The notes beneath the pieces were generated by a model, which was given only the letters and a program-made list of their open reading frames with translations, was not told where the DNA came from and searched no databases. From an uncultured Clostridium sp. (GTDB taxonomy: Bacteria; Bacillota; Clostridia; TANB77; CAG-508), in NCBI GenBank assembly GCA_947570695.1, contig CANOVB010000004.1, positions 33,092 through 97,091 on the forward strand: a stretch of DNA of 64,000 nucleotides, given 5' to 3'. The translations under genes and the position numbers were made by a program. Below are positions 17,020 to 26,500 of this stretch, in pieces. Each line of letters starts with the position of its first letter. The first letter of the stretch is position 1.

Positions 17020-19731
17020 CTATTTAGCTTGGTACCAGCTTTTTCCTTCCTCAATATCAACTTGTAATGGAACTAAAAGCTCTGCAGCATTTTCCATTGA
17101 TTCTTTTAAAATTGTTTTAACTTCTTCTTTTTCCTCTAAAAGAGTTTCTATTAAAAGTTCATCATGTATTTGTAAAACTATTTTTGACTTTAAATTTCTT
17201 TTATTTAATTCATTATACACCTTTATCATAGCAACTTTCATAATATCTGCAGCAGTACCTTGTATTGGTGTATTCATAGCAGCTCTATCACCAAAACGTC
17301 TAACCATATAATTTTTAGATTTTAATTCATTTATATATCTTCTTCTTCCAAATAATGTTGAAACATAGCCTTTTTGTTTTGTTTCTTCAACTATATCTTT
17401 CATATAATCTCTTATTCCATGATATGTTTCTAAATATTGCTCTATATAGCTTTTAGCTTCTTTTCTATTAATATCAATTTGCTCTGCTAATCCAAATTCA
17501 CTTATTCCGTAAACAATTCCAAAGTTTACTGCTTTTGCCTTACTTCTTAACTGTTTTGACACTTCTTCTATAGGAACTTTAAATACTTGAGAAGCACTTA
17601 TTGTATGAATATCTGCACCTGATTTAAAAGCTTCTATCATTGTCTCATCTTTAGCTATATGAGCAAGAACTCTTAATTCAACTTGTGAATAATCAGCATC
17701 TATAAATACTTTTCCTTGTTCTGCCTTAAATACTTTTCTTAATTTTCTTCCTAGTTCAGTTCTTGTTGGTATATTTTGTAAATTGGGATCTGTACTACTT
17801 AATCTTCCTGTTGCTGTAACTGTTTGATGGAAAAATGTATGAATTCTTTTTGTATTTAAATTAATAAAAGGAATCATACCTTCAACAAAAGTTGAATTTA
17901 ACTTCATTACTTGCCTATAATCCAATATCTTATCAATTATTGGATGACTTGCTCTAATTTTTTCTAATGCTTCAACATCTGTTGAAAATCCACTTTTATT
18001 CTTCTTTGAAGGTTCTAATTTTAATTTCTCAAAAAGAATTACACCTAATTGTTTACTTGAATTTATATTAAATTCTTCTCCAGCCAAATTGTATATATCT
18101 ATTGTTAATTCTTCCAAACGATCTTTTAAAGTATTTCCAAATTTTATTATTTCTTTCTCGTCAATATATATTCCTGTATATTGCATTTCTGCCAAAACTT
18201 CTGCAACTGGCATTTCAATATTATTAAATAAGTCTAAAGAATCAATTTTTTTCATTTCTTCTAAAAGTATATCTTTTGTTTTTCCTAAAACATATGCATA
18301 TATAGCAAATTTATAACTTTCTTTTTTATCATTTGTATTATTCATTTCTTGATTATCAAATAAACTTGTTTGTACTTCCTCTTCTGGAGCCTTTATATAT
18401 CTTAAAATATCTATATCTAAATATTGTTTTGCAAGCTCTTCTAAAGAATAAGAATTTAATGTAGAATTTAATATATACATCGCAATTTCTGCATCAAACA
18501 TCATATTTTTAGGTTGTATTCCAATTTGTTTTAACAAAATATAATCTTCTTTAATTTTATGACCACATTTTAAAACATTTTCATTTTCAAAAATACTAGC
18601 CAATTTTTCTTTAGAAAATTCAAAATTATATACTACATTTTCTTTTTCATTATATATGTTAATATATTTTATGGTTTTCTTTATTATTAATGAATGGTCA
18701 TTTTTCTCTTCTTTTTCAAAATAATAATATAAATTTTTGGATTTTTGTATATCTTTTAGTACTTTATCTACCTTTTCTCCTGATATTTCTTTGTATTCGA
18801 ATAATTCCTTATTTGTATTTTCTGGTGTATCTTCTACTGGTATTGTATCTAAGTTAAATCTTTCTATATATCTATTAAATCTTAATCTTTTAAAAATTTC
18901 TAAAACTTCTTCTCTATTCCATTCTTTTAACTTAAAATTCTCTAAATTCTTGTCTATAGGAGCCTTTACATCAATTCTTCCAAGTTCTCTTGAAAGTATT
19001 GCTAAATCTTTATGCTCTTTTAAGCGCTCTTTAAGTTTCCCCCTTGCAACATCTTCTCCTCTTTCGAAACATCTATATAAATTATCAATGGAAATATATC
19101 TTTTTATTAGTTCTAAAGCAGTTTTTTCTCCTACGCCTGGAATTCCTGGAATATTATCAGAATTGTCTCCCATTAATCCTTTAACTTCAATTAATTGTTT
19201 TGGTTCTATTCCATAAACTTCTAGTATTTTATTTCTATCAAAATCTTCTACTTCTGATTTTCCAGCTTTTGTCCTAGGAATTCTTATTGTAATTTTATCT
19301 GAAGCAAGTTGAAAAGAGTCTCTATCTCCAGTAAGTAAAGTTACTTCACATCCTTTTTTTTCTGCATGTTTTGCAAGTGTTCCTAAAATATCATCTGCTT
19401 CATATCCTTCTTTTTCAATTACAGTTATATTCATTGCAGATAATACTTCTTTTATTATTGGCATTTGACTTGCAAGTTCATCTGGCATTCCTTTTCTTGT
19501 AGCTTTATATTCTTTGTACATTTCATGTCTTTTTGTTGGGTGCTTTACATCAAAAGCTACTACCATATATTCAGGATTAACATCTTCTAATAATTTAAAC
19601 ATTACAGATAAAAATCCATATACAGCATTTGTATATATTCCATCTGCAGTTTGAAGCATTTTATTACTTAGTATTCCATAAAACGCTCTATTTAAAATAC
19701 TGTTTCCATCAATAACTACTAATTTTTTCAA
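17020..19731 (-). CDS. polA: DNA polymerase I
   Basis: Repair and Okazaki-fragment processing polymerase, 903 residues. The start is a TTG after AAGGAGGTAAC, which is well supported. The N-terminal 5' nuclease (MKKLVVIDGNSILNRAFYG; GLMGDNSDNIPGIPGVGEK near 185) is complete. The middle 3'-5' exonuclease-like domain lacks the DxE motif (YYYFEKEE in its place), so proofreading is probably absent, as in many Bacillota. Polymerase motifs A (DADYSQVELRVLAHI, near 680), B (KAVNFGIVYG) and C (QIHDELLIE) are intact. Confidence 0.97.
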   Translation of the reverse strand: MKKLVVIDGNSILNRAFYGILSNKMLQTADGIYTNAVYGFLSVMFKLLEDVNPEYMVVAFDVKHPTKRHEMYKEYKATRKGMPDELASQMPIIKEVLSAMNITVIEKEGYEADDILGTLAKHAEKKGCEVTLLTGDRDSFQLASDKITIRIPRTKAGKSEVEDFDRNKILEVYGIEPKQLIEVKGLMGDNSDNIPGIPGVGEKTALELIKRYISIDNLYRCFERGEDVARGKLKERLKEHKDLAILSRELGRIDVKAPIDKNLENFKLKEWNREEVLEIFKRLRFNRYIERFNLDTIPVEDTPENTNKELFEYKEISGEKVDKVLKDIQKSKNLYYYFEKEEKNDHSLIIKKTIKYINIYNEKENVVYNFEFSKEKLASIFENENVLKCGHKIKEDYILLKQIGIQPKNMMFDAEIAMYILNSTLNSYSLEELAKQYLDIDILRYIKAPEEEVQTSLFDNQEMNNTNDKKESYKFAIYAYVLGKTKDILLEEMKKIDSLDLFNNIEMPVAEVLAEMQYTGIYIDEKEIIKFGNTLKDRLEELTIDIYNLAGEEFNINSSKQLGVILFEKLKLEPSKKNKSGFSTDVEALEKIRASHPIIDKILDYRQVMKLNSTFVEGMIPFINLNTKRIHTFFHQTVTATGRLSSTDPNLQNIPTRTELGRKLRKVFKAEQGKVFIDADYSQVELRVLAHIAKDETMIEAFKSGADIHTISASQVFKVPIEEVSKQLRSKAKAVNFGIVYGISEFGLAEQIDINRKEAKSYIEQYLETYHGIRDYMKDIVEETKQKGYVSTLFGRRRYINELKSKNYMVRRFGDRAAMNTPIQGTAADIMKVAMIKVYNELNKRNLKSKIVLQIHDELLIETLLEEKEEVKTILKESMENAAELLVPLQVDIEEGKSWYQAK

Positions 19732-19765
19732 AGTTACCTCCTTTTAAGCCTTAAATTAATTTATA

Positions 19766-20293
19766 TTATTGCCAAATTTCTCCATTTATATGTCCTACAA
19801 GTGCCATTATAAAAGCATTTGTTATAGCTTCTGTTCTTGATAGTATATCATGTGTAACTATACTATCAAAATCTTTTCCTTTAAATTCTTCACTACAAAA
19901 AATTCTATTTTTTAAGTCATTTAATTCACTTTTCTTTATTTCTTCAATATATCTATCCGGAATTTGCAAACCTTGGCTTATTCCAACACTTTGAAATCCA
20001 TTTTTATTTTCTATAGCTGCAGTATTTAAATTAATCCAATTACCTAAAGTATTTGTCATTCCTCCTTCTGTAGCTACAAAATAGTCTGCTTCTATATTAT
20101 TTTCTTTTGCATATTTTTTTAAATTCTTAATTCTATTTTTTGCACCTTGTAAAATTTTCTCATTTATAGGCTCATCTCCAACTTCTGATGGCACACTAAT
20201 TCCTTGTATTTCAATATCTTTAAAATATTTCTCAAAAGCTCTTTTAGCTCCTTCTATTTTTTCTGGATTTTTTGTTCCAATTAAAATTTTCAT
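19766..20293 (-). CDS. yjjX: Inosine/xanthosine triphosphatase, YjjX/DUF84 family
   Basis: Removes non-canonical purine nucleotides (ITP/XTP). At 175 residues it has the family length. Motifs: MKILIGTKNPEKIEGAKRAF at the start, SVPSEVGDEPINEKILQGAKNR, and FVATEGGMTNTLGNWINLNTAAI. It lies 34 bases downstream of polA's TTG start in the divergence order polA last, and 20 bases downstream of the response regulator, so it probably belongs to the same minus-strand operon. Confidence 0.88.
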   Translation of the reverse strand: MKILIGTKNPEKIEGAKRAFEKYFKDIEIQGISVPSEVGDEPINEKILQGAKNRIKNLKKYAKENNIEADYFVATEGGMTNTLGNWINLNTAAIENKNGFQSVGISQGLQIPDRYIEEIKKSELNDLKNRIFCSEEFKGKDFDSIVTHDILSRTEAITNAFIMALVGHINGEIWQ

Positions 20294-20313
20294 GCTATTT
20301 CTCTCTTTCTTTA

Positions 20314-21378
20314 TTAACTTGGAAATTTTTCTTGTATTTCTCTTATTTTTTCAAATTTATTATCTAATATATTTATAAAAGCTTGTGCAACTTCTGGATC
20401 AAATTGTGTTCCTGAACATTTTATAATTTCACTTCTTACAAACTCTAAGTCTAATTCACTTCTATAAGAACGTCTTGATGTCATTGCATCGAAAGTATCT
20501 GCAACACTTACAATTCTGGCTAAAAATGGTATATCAGTTCCTTTTAAATGAGCAGGATATCCTTGTCCATCAAATCTTTCATGATGTGAGTATACAATAG
20601 GAACAATATCTCTAAAAATACTAGAATTAGAAATTATTTGTTTTCCTATTGATGGATGCTTTTTCAATTCATTATATTCTTCAGGTGTTACTTTTCCTGG
20701 TTTTAATAAAATTGTATCTGAAACACCTATTTTCCCAATATCGTGAAATAGTCCTCCAATTTTTAAAACACTTAAATCTTTATCATATAAACCAAGTTCT
20801 TCACCTATTAAAACAGAATATGCAGATACTCTATCTGAGTGACCTCTTGTATATGAATCTTTAGCTTCAACAGTATATCTAAGCATTTGTATTGTTTCCA
20901 AATATGCCTTTTCTATCTTATCTTTAGACTCTTTTAATTCAGCATTTATATCTTTTATTGTTTGCATTTGCTGAATTGATTTTACACCAGATTCTATAAG
21001 TAATAATAGCTGATCAAACTTGTCCTCTTTCTCACAATAAGCTTGAATAGATAACTTTTTTATTGTTTCTAATGGAGGAACTAAATCTTTATGTCCTGTA
21101 AGTAATATTATATATAATTCTTGATTAAATTTTCTAATTTCTTCAACAACAGTATCTCCGTGAATTGGAGCCATCATGAAATCTAATAACATTATATCAA
21201 AATGTTCATTTTTTACTTTTTCTATAGCTTCATAAGGATCTGTGCAACCAACTAAAGTATATCCTGAATGTTTCAAAAACACAGACAATGAATCAATAAT
21301 TCCTATTTCATCATCAACAGCTATGATTTTGTATTTGTTATTCTCACTTTCTTTTACTCCTGCACTATTGTGTCTCAT
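20314..21378 (-). CDS. Response regulator with HD-GYP domain
   Basis: Receiver domain at about 17-130 with IIAVDDE acidic pocket, phospho-acceptor Asp in LLDFMM near 64 and Lys in YCEKED. A coiled linker follows, then an HD-GYP domain (about 160-340) with FHDIGKIG near 211 and HHERFDGQGYPAHLKG near 262. HD-GYP domains usually hydrolyse cyclic di-GMP. All key residues appear present. It is 17 bases downstream of the sensor kinase, so they form a two-component pair. GGAGG before ATG. Confidence 0.93.
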   Translation of the reverse strand: MRHNSAGVKESENNKYKIIAVDDEIGIIDSLSVFLKHSGYTLVGCTDPYEAIEKVKNEHFDIMLLDFMMAPIHGDTVVEEIRKFNQELYIILLTGHKDLVPPLETIKKLSIQAYCEKEDKFDQLLLLIESGVKSIQQMQTIKDINAELKESKDKIEKAYLETIQMLRYTVEAKDSYTRGHSDRVSAYSVLIGEELGLYDKDLSVLKIGGLFHDIGKIGVSDTILLKPGKVTPEEYNELKKHPSIGKQIISNSSIFRDIVPIVYSHHERFDGQGYPAHLKGTDIPFLARIVSVADTFDAMTSRRSYRSELDLEFVRSEIIKCSGTQFDPEVAQAFINILDNKFEKIREIQEKFPS

Positions 21379-21395
21379 ATTTTTTTCCTCCGTAC

Positions 21396-23402
21396 CTATT
21401 TTTTATTTATTGGTAAATAGATAATAAATTCTGTACCTTTTTTAGAAGTTTCAAATTTAATATCTCCATTAAATTTAGCTTTTATCATTGAGTATGACAT
21501 AAATACACCCAATCCTGTTCCTTCTTTTCCTTTTGTTGTAATCATCTCTTTGAACAATCTGTCCTTAACGCTATCTGGAATACCAGAACCATAATCTTTT
21601 ACTGATATTAAAATATTATTATTCTCTATTCTAGAACTTAAATCGATAGATTTATTTGGTGCTTTATTATAAGCTTGTATTGCATTAGATAGCAAATTAT
21701 TTAAAACTTGTATTAAACTATTTACATTTCCTTTTAAAATAATACTATTTGGAACCTTATTAACAATGTTCAATGTTACTAAAGCGCTTTGAAATTCATG
21801 TTTCATTAAAATATTAATATGGCTAAAAACTTCATTTATTGTAAACTCTACAGTATCATCTCCTGAAAGATTTGCAGCTTGCCCTTTTACTGTTGTAATA
21901 ACTTCAGACATATAAGAAAGTTGAGTTTTAATTTTTTGAATCCAAGTTTTCATATCCTTTGCAATATCATGCATATCTTCATCATTTACAGTTTCATCTT
22001 CTATTGAAGAATCAAATTCTTCTATTAAATCTGTTAATCCTTCTACACCGCCAGATATTGAAAATATTGGTGTTTTTAAACTATGTGCAATTCCTCCAAC
22101 CATTTGTCCAAGAGATGCCAGTCTTTCACGTTCTATAAGCATATTTTGTTTGTTTTGTATATCTGCAATTTGATTTGTATTAAGTTTTTGAATTTCATTA
22201 AATGATTTTACCAAATCTCCTATCTCATCATTTGAAATAACTGGTAAAAGGGTTTCTGTATCTGAATTATCACATATATTCCTAAAACCATCAATTATCT
22301 GATTTAAACTTTTAGATAAAGAGCCTGCAAATATACTAATAATTAACCATATTATAACCGCTAAGAATAGCATATCAATAGCAAAAAATCTAAATGCCGT
22401 ATTTGAAACTATATTATATAAAATTCCTACATAATAAAATCCATTATCAGTTTTTAGTTTTATTGAAGCTCCTTGAGTATCTATTCCATAACTGTCATAA
22501 ATTCTTCCTTCATATTTATCAGATATTTGTTTTATATATTCTATAATAAAATCACTAACTTTTCCAGTATTTAGCACTTTTGCTTCATATTCTTGATTTA
22601 ATACAAATATAGTATCTGTGTCATGATAAATATTTAATTTTTCAGCTATATCATAAATTTCTTGTTCTGTATAAGTTTTATTTTTATCAAAATTATCTGA
22701 TAATAACCTTGTGTAAGCTTCAAAAAGTACATCTTCTTTTTCAATAACACTTGCTGAATATCCAGCAAGACCAGTAAGAATTATTGCAGATAAAAATATT
22801 GAAAAAATTATTATAAAAATTCTTTTTCTTAATGGTACTCTATAGCCAATATCTGATCCTTCAATATAAGTTTTCTCTAATATTTCATCATATAAATCTT
22901 TTGAAAAAATAAATGAAACTATAGCAAGTAAAATTGTAAAAGATAATAAAAGTAATACTATTTTGGCAATCATTATTGGTGAATGACTACCAGTTATAGA
23001 TAAAACAATAAAAGCACTAAGTGAAGGTACTGTTACTTCAAACATATAAAAAAGATATGGCAAATTAAAGCACTTTTTTCTAACTTTTATTACTTTTTTA
23101 GGATTTGCATATTTATATTTATCTGGACTTTTGTACCAGTCATCAATGTCTTTTAAAAGTACTTTTGTTAATGCAACAATACCAATAATTATTATACAAG
23201 TAAGTATTAAAAACTGCATTGTATATGATATGTATGACATTTGAATATCAAATGGTGTATTAATTGTTTCAGGACCATAATTTAAAATTACAGGTATTAG
23301 AAACATTAAAATTAAAACAATTATTAATGCTATCGAAGCATATCTAAACGAAATTATGGTACTTGGAGTATCACCTAATTTTAATTTCTTTTTATTCTTC
23401 AC
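21396..23402 (-). CDS. Membrane sensor histidine kinase
   Basis: 668 residues from a GTG start after GGAGG. There are about seven hydrophobic segments: four or five in residues 20-180, one near 195-215, and one near 340-360 after an extracytoplasmic loop. A HAMP-like linker follows, then the phospho-accepting His in GGIAHSLKTPIFS (near 437) and an ATPase domain with LNNLLSNAIQAY, DYGSGIPDSV and TTKGKEGTGLGVF. Its cognate regulator is directly downstream. The signal is unknown. Confidence 0.92.
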   Translation of the reverse strand: MKNKKKLKLGDTPSTIISFRYASIALIIVLILMFLIPVILNYGPETINTPFDIQMSYISYTMQFLILTCIIIIGIVALTKVLLKDIDDWYKSPDKYKYANPKKVIKVRKKCFNLPYLFYMFEVTVPSLSAFIVLSITGSHSPIMIAKIVLLLLSFTILLAIVSFIFSKDLYDEILEKTYIEGSDIGYRVPLRKRIFIIIFSIFLSAIILTGLAGYSASVIEKEDVLFEAYTRLLSDNFDKNKTYTEQEIYDIAEKLNIYHDTDTIFVLNQEYEAKVLNTGKVSDFIIEYIKQISDKYEGRIYDSYGIDTQGASIKLKTDNGFYYVGILYNIVSNTAFRFFAIDMLFLAVIIWLIISIFAGSLSKSLNQIIDGFRNICDNSDTETLLPVISNDEIGDLVKSFNEIQKLNTNQIADIQNKQNMLIERERLASLGQMVGGIAHSLKTPIFSISGGVEGLTDLIEEFDSSIEDETVNDEDMHDIAKDMKTWIQKIKTQLSYMSEVITTVKGQAANLSGDDTVEFTINEVFSHINILMKHEFQSALVTLNIVNKVPNSIILKGNVNSLIQVLNNLLSNAIQAYNKAPNKSIDLSSRIENNNILISVKDYGSGIPDSVKDRLFKEMITTKGKEGTGLGVFMSYSMIKAKFNGDIKFETSKKGTEFIIYLPINKK

Positions 23403-23439
23403 GCGAAATAACCTCCATGCTTTTTCTTAAGTTTTATAT

Positions 23440-23515
23440 AGAAAAAGAGAACATTGAAATTGCAAAATGCAAAACTAACTACAAATATCCTCTTCTTTCC
23501 TTTGCAACAACCTTT
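23440..23515 (-). repeat. Dispersed repeat, copy 2 (between NRPS and sensor kinase)
   Basis: Minus strand GAGGATATTTGTAGTTAG, TTTTGCATTTTGCAATTT, CAATGTTC and TCTTTTTCTATA match copy 1 at 6549-6625. It fills most of the 117-base gap before the kinase gene and may carry its promoter. Confidence 0.5.
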
Positions 23516-23519
23516 CATA

Positions 23520-26500
23520 TTATATAAAATTAACTTTTTTCATATAATTAATTAATTTTCTAATATAATTTTTATTTGTTTCATTCCACTCACATTTTAA
23601 AAGTTTTAAATATTTTTGAGTATATTCAGACTTTATATTTACACTAAAATTATAGTTTATAGTACTTGTAGCCTTTTCTGAATTATCTAAATCATTAATT
23701 ATACCAAGTAAAAATTTTGAATCTTTACTTTTAGATATTTCGATTATTCTATTTTTAAATTCATTTTCAGAAACAATTTTAATATTGCTACCAAAAGAAT
23801 TTAAAATCTCTATAACATCACTAATATTAATAAAATTGTGATTATACAAATGAAAAACTTTATTATCTGCAATATTTCCTTTTGCTAAACTTACAATAGC
23901 TTTTGTGCAAACGTCCACAGGTGTAAATTCTATTTTTTGATTAAGCATTTTTTCTGAAACACAAGATAATGTTACCATTGATTTTATTCTACTATAAAAT
24001 GCATTTTCCTCTATATTATTTTGGAAAACACCATCAGATAATCTTCCCGCTAAAATTCCAATTCTATGTATTTGTGCTGTTAAACCTTTTTCCATGTATT
24101 CTAAAATAATCTTTTCAGCTTCAAATTTACTATGAACATATACATTATCTATATAATTTTGTCCAATATATAAATTGTTCTCAGTAAATTCAACATTTCT
24201 ATTATCTTGTTTTACTAAATAATTTCCAGATACACTAATAGAAGAAATATGAATTAGTCTAAGTTTGTTACTAAATGCAAATTCAGCAACATTTTTTGTT
24301 CCTTCTGTATTTATTTTCCTAAATTCCTCATAATCTCCATAATGTTTTACTTTTGCAGCAGTATGTATTACAGTTTTTGTATTTGAAACTATATTCTCTA
24401 AATTTGTTTTAGATAATTCTAAATCACCTTTAAGAATATTTCCATTAAATACAAAAATTTTATTATTAATTAGTTTAGAAATATCTTCATCAAAATAGAA
24501 TTTATAAATATCTATTAATCTTTCCTCAGAAGCTTTTTTCGTTTTTCCTCTAACTAAACAATAAATATTACTATCTGTATTTTTTAGTAATTCATGCAAT
24601 ATATGAATTCCAATAAATCCATTTGCACCTGTTAAAAATACATTTCCTAAAATGTCATTATTTGTAGCCTTTTTAGCAAGAAGTAGCTCATCAAATTTAT
24701 GTTTAAATTTAACTGGAATTTGTGCATCCTGCTCTTGGTATATAAATATATTATTATCAATATTCTCAGCTAATTGTTTTATTGTATTAAATCTATAAAA
24801 ATCCTGTGTATTTAAAACATAATTATATGAAAGTAAAGCTGTTTGCACTTCAATAATTCCAAGAGAATCTAATCCTATTGTAATAAATGGTGCATTAATA
24901 TCTATTTCTTCTGTTTTTAAAATTTTAGATATGATTTTAAATAAAAGTTTCTCAGTTTTTGTTTTGCATTTTTCAAGATTTGAATTTTCAAGTTCAGTTT
25001 TAGGTAATTTTTTTCTATCTAATTTTCCATTTGGAGTAAGTGGAAATTTATCAAGCCTACAAAAAACAGATGGTATCATATAATTTGGTAAATCTTTTAA
25101 AAGGATATTTGCAATTTCATTTGAATTTATTTCTTCTTCTGAAATATAGTAGCAAATTAAATATCTTTGATTTTTATCTGAAATCACAACACTATTTTTA
25201 ATTTCTGGTATTTTATTTATTTTATTTTCTATTTCTTCAAGTTCAATTCTATACCCACGAATTTTTACTTGAAAATCAGTTCTACCAAGATGCACAATTT
25301 CTCCCTTTTCTGTAAAATATGCTAAGTCATTTGTATTATAAATTAAAGTACCTTTTTCAAATGGAGATTCAACAAACTTTTCATTTGTAAGTTCTTCTCT
25401 ATTTAAATATCCATTTGAAACACCATCACCACCAATATACAATTCACCTGGAATAAAGCTTGGAAGTAGCTTTTTGTCTTTGTCTAAAATATAACACTTA
25501 GTATTTGCAATAGGAGTTCCGATAGTTATATTTTCTTTAGGTTTTATGCACTTTATAGTTGACCAAACCGCAGTTTCAGTAGGGCCATACATATTAAATA
25601 AATTAGCTTTTGTGATTGAAAATAATTTATCTACTAATGACTTAGGTACACTTTCTCCACCTACCATTATATCTGTCATATTTTCTATAAATTTATTATC
25701 ACTATTTTCTAAAAAAATTTTAAATCTTGAAGGAGTTGTTTGAATCATATCTACTTTATTTTCTAAACATAGTTTATTAAGATATGTTCCATTATTTTGC
25801 TCTTTTTCATTCGCCAAAACAAGTGTCATTCCTGAAGTTAAAGCCCCCCAAAATTCAAGTACAAATATATCAAAACAAATTGTAGTAATTGACACCATTA
25901 CTTTATTTTTATCAAAATCTATTCTATTTTTTAATCCAAGTAAAAAGTTATTTATATTTTGATGTTTAAGCATTACACCTTTTGGTTTTCCCGTAGACCC
26001 TGAAGTATAAATTACATATATCAAATCTTCAGGTAATATTTTTTCAATTTCAAAATTTTGAATTTTAGAAATATTTTCTTTGTCAAAAACTTCTGAATTT
26101 AAACTAATATCTATTTTATTAATTTTGTCATCAATTATATTTTTAGTTTTTTCATTTATTAGTAACATTTTAGCATTACTATCTTCTAACATATATTCAA
26201 TTCTATCTTTTGGATAATCTGGATCTATCGGAAGATATGTTGCGTTTATTTTTAAAATTGCTAAAAGTCCTACAGCCATTTCTAAAGAACGATTAACACA
26301 AAGCCCTATAATGTTTTTTGGTAATGCACCATTATTTTTTAAATGCATTGCTAAACAATCGGATTTTTCATCTAACTCTTTATAAGTAAATTTTTGATTA
26401 TTACAAATAACAGCTGTTTTTTCAGGAAACTTTTTAACCATTTCTTTAAAATATTTAATAACATTTTTATTCTTATCATATTTAATAAAAGTATCATTAA

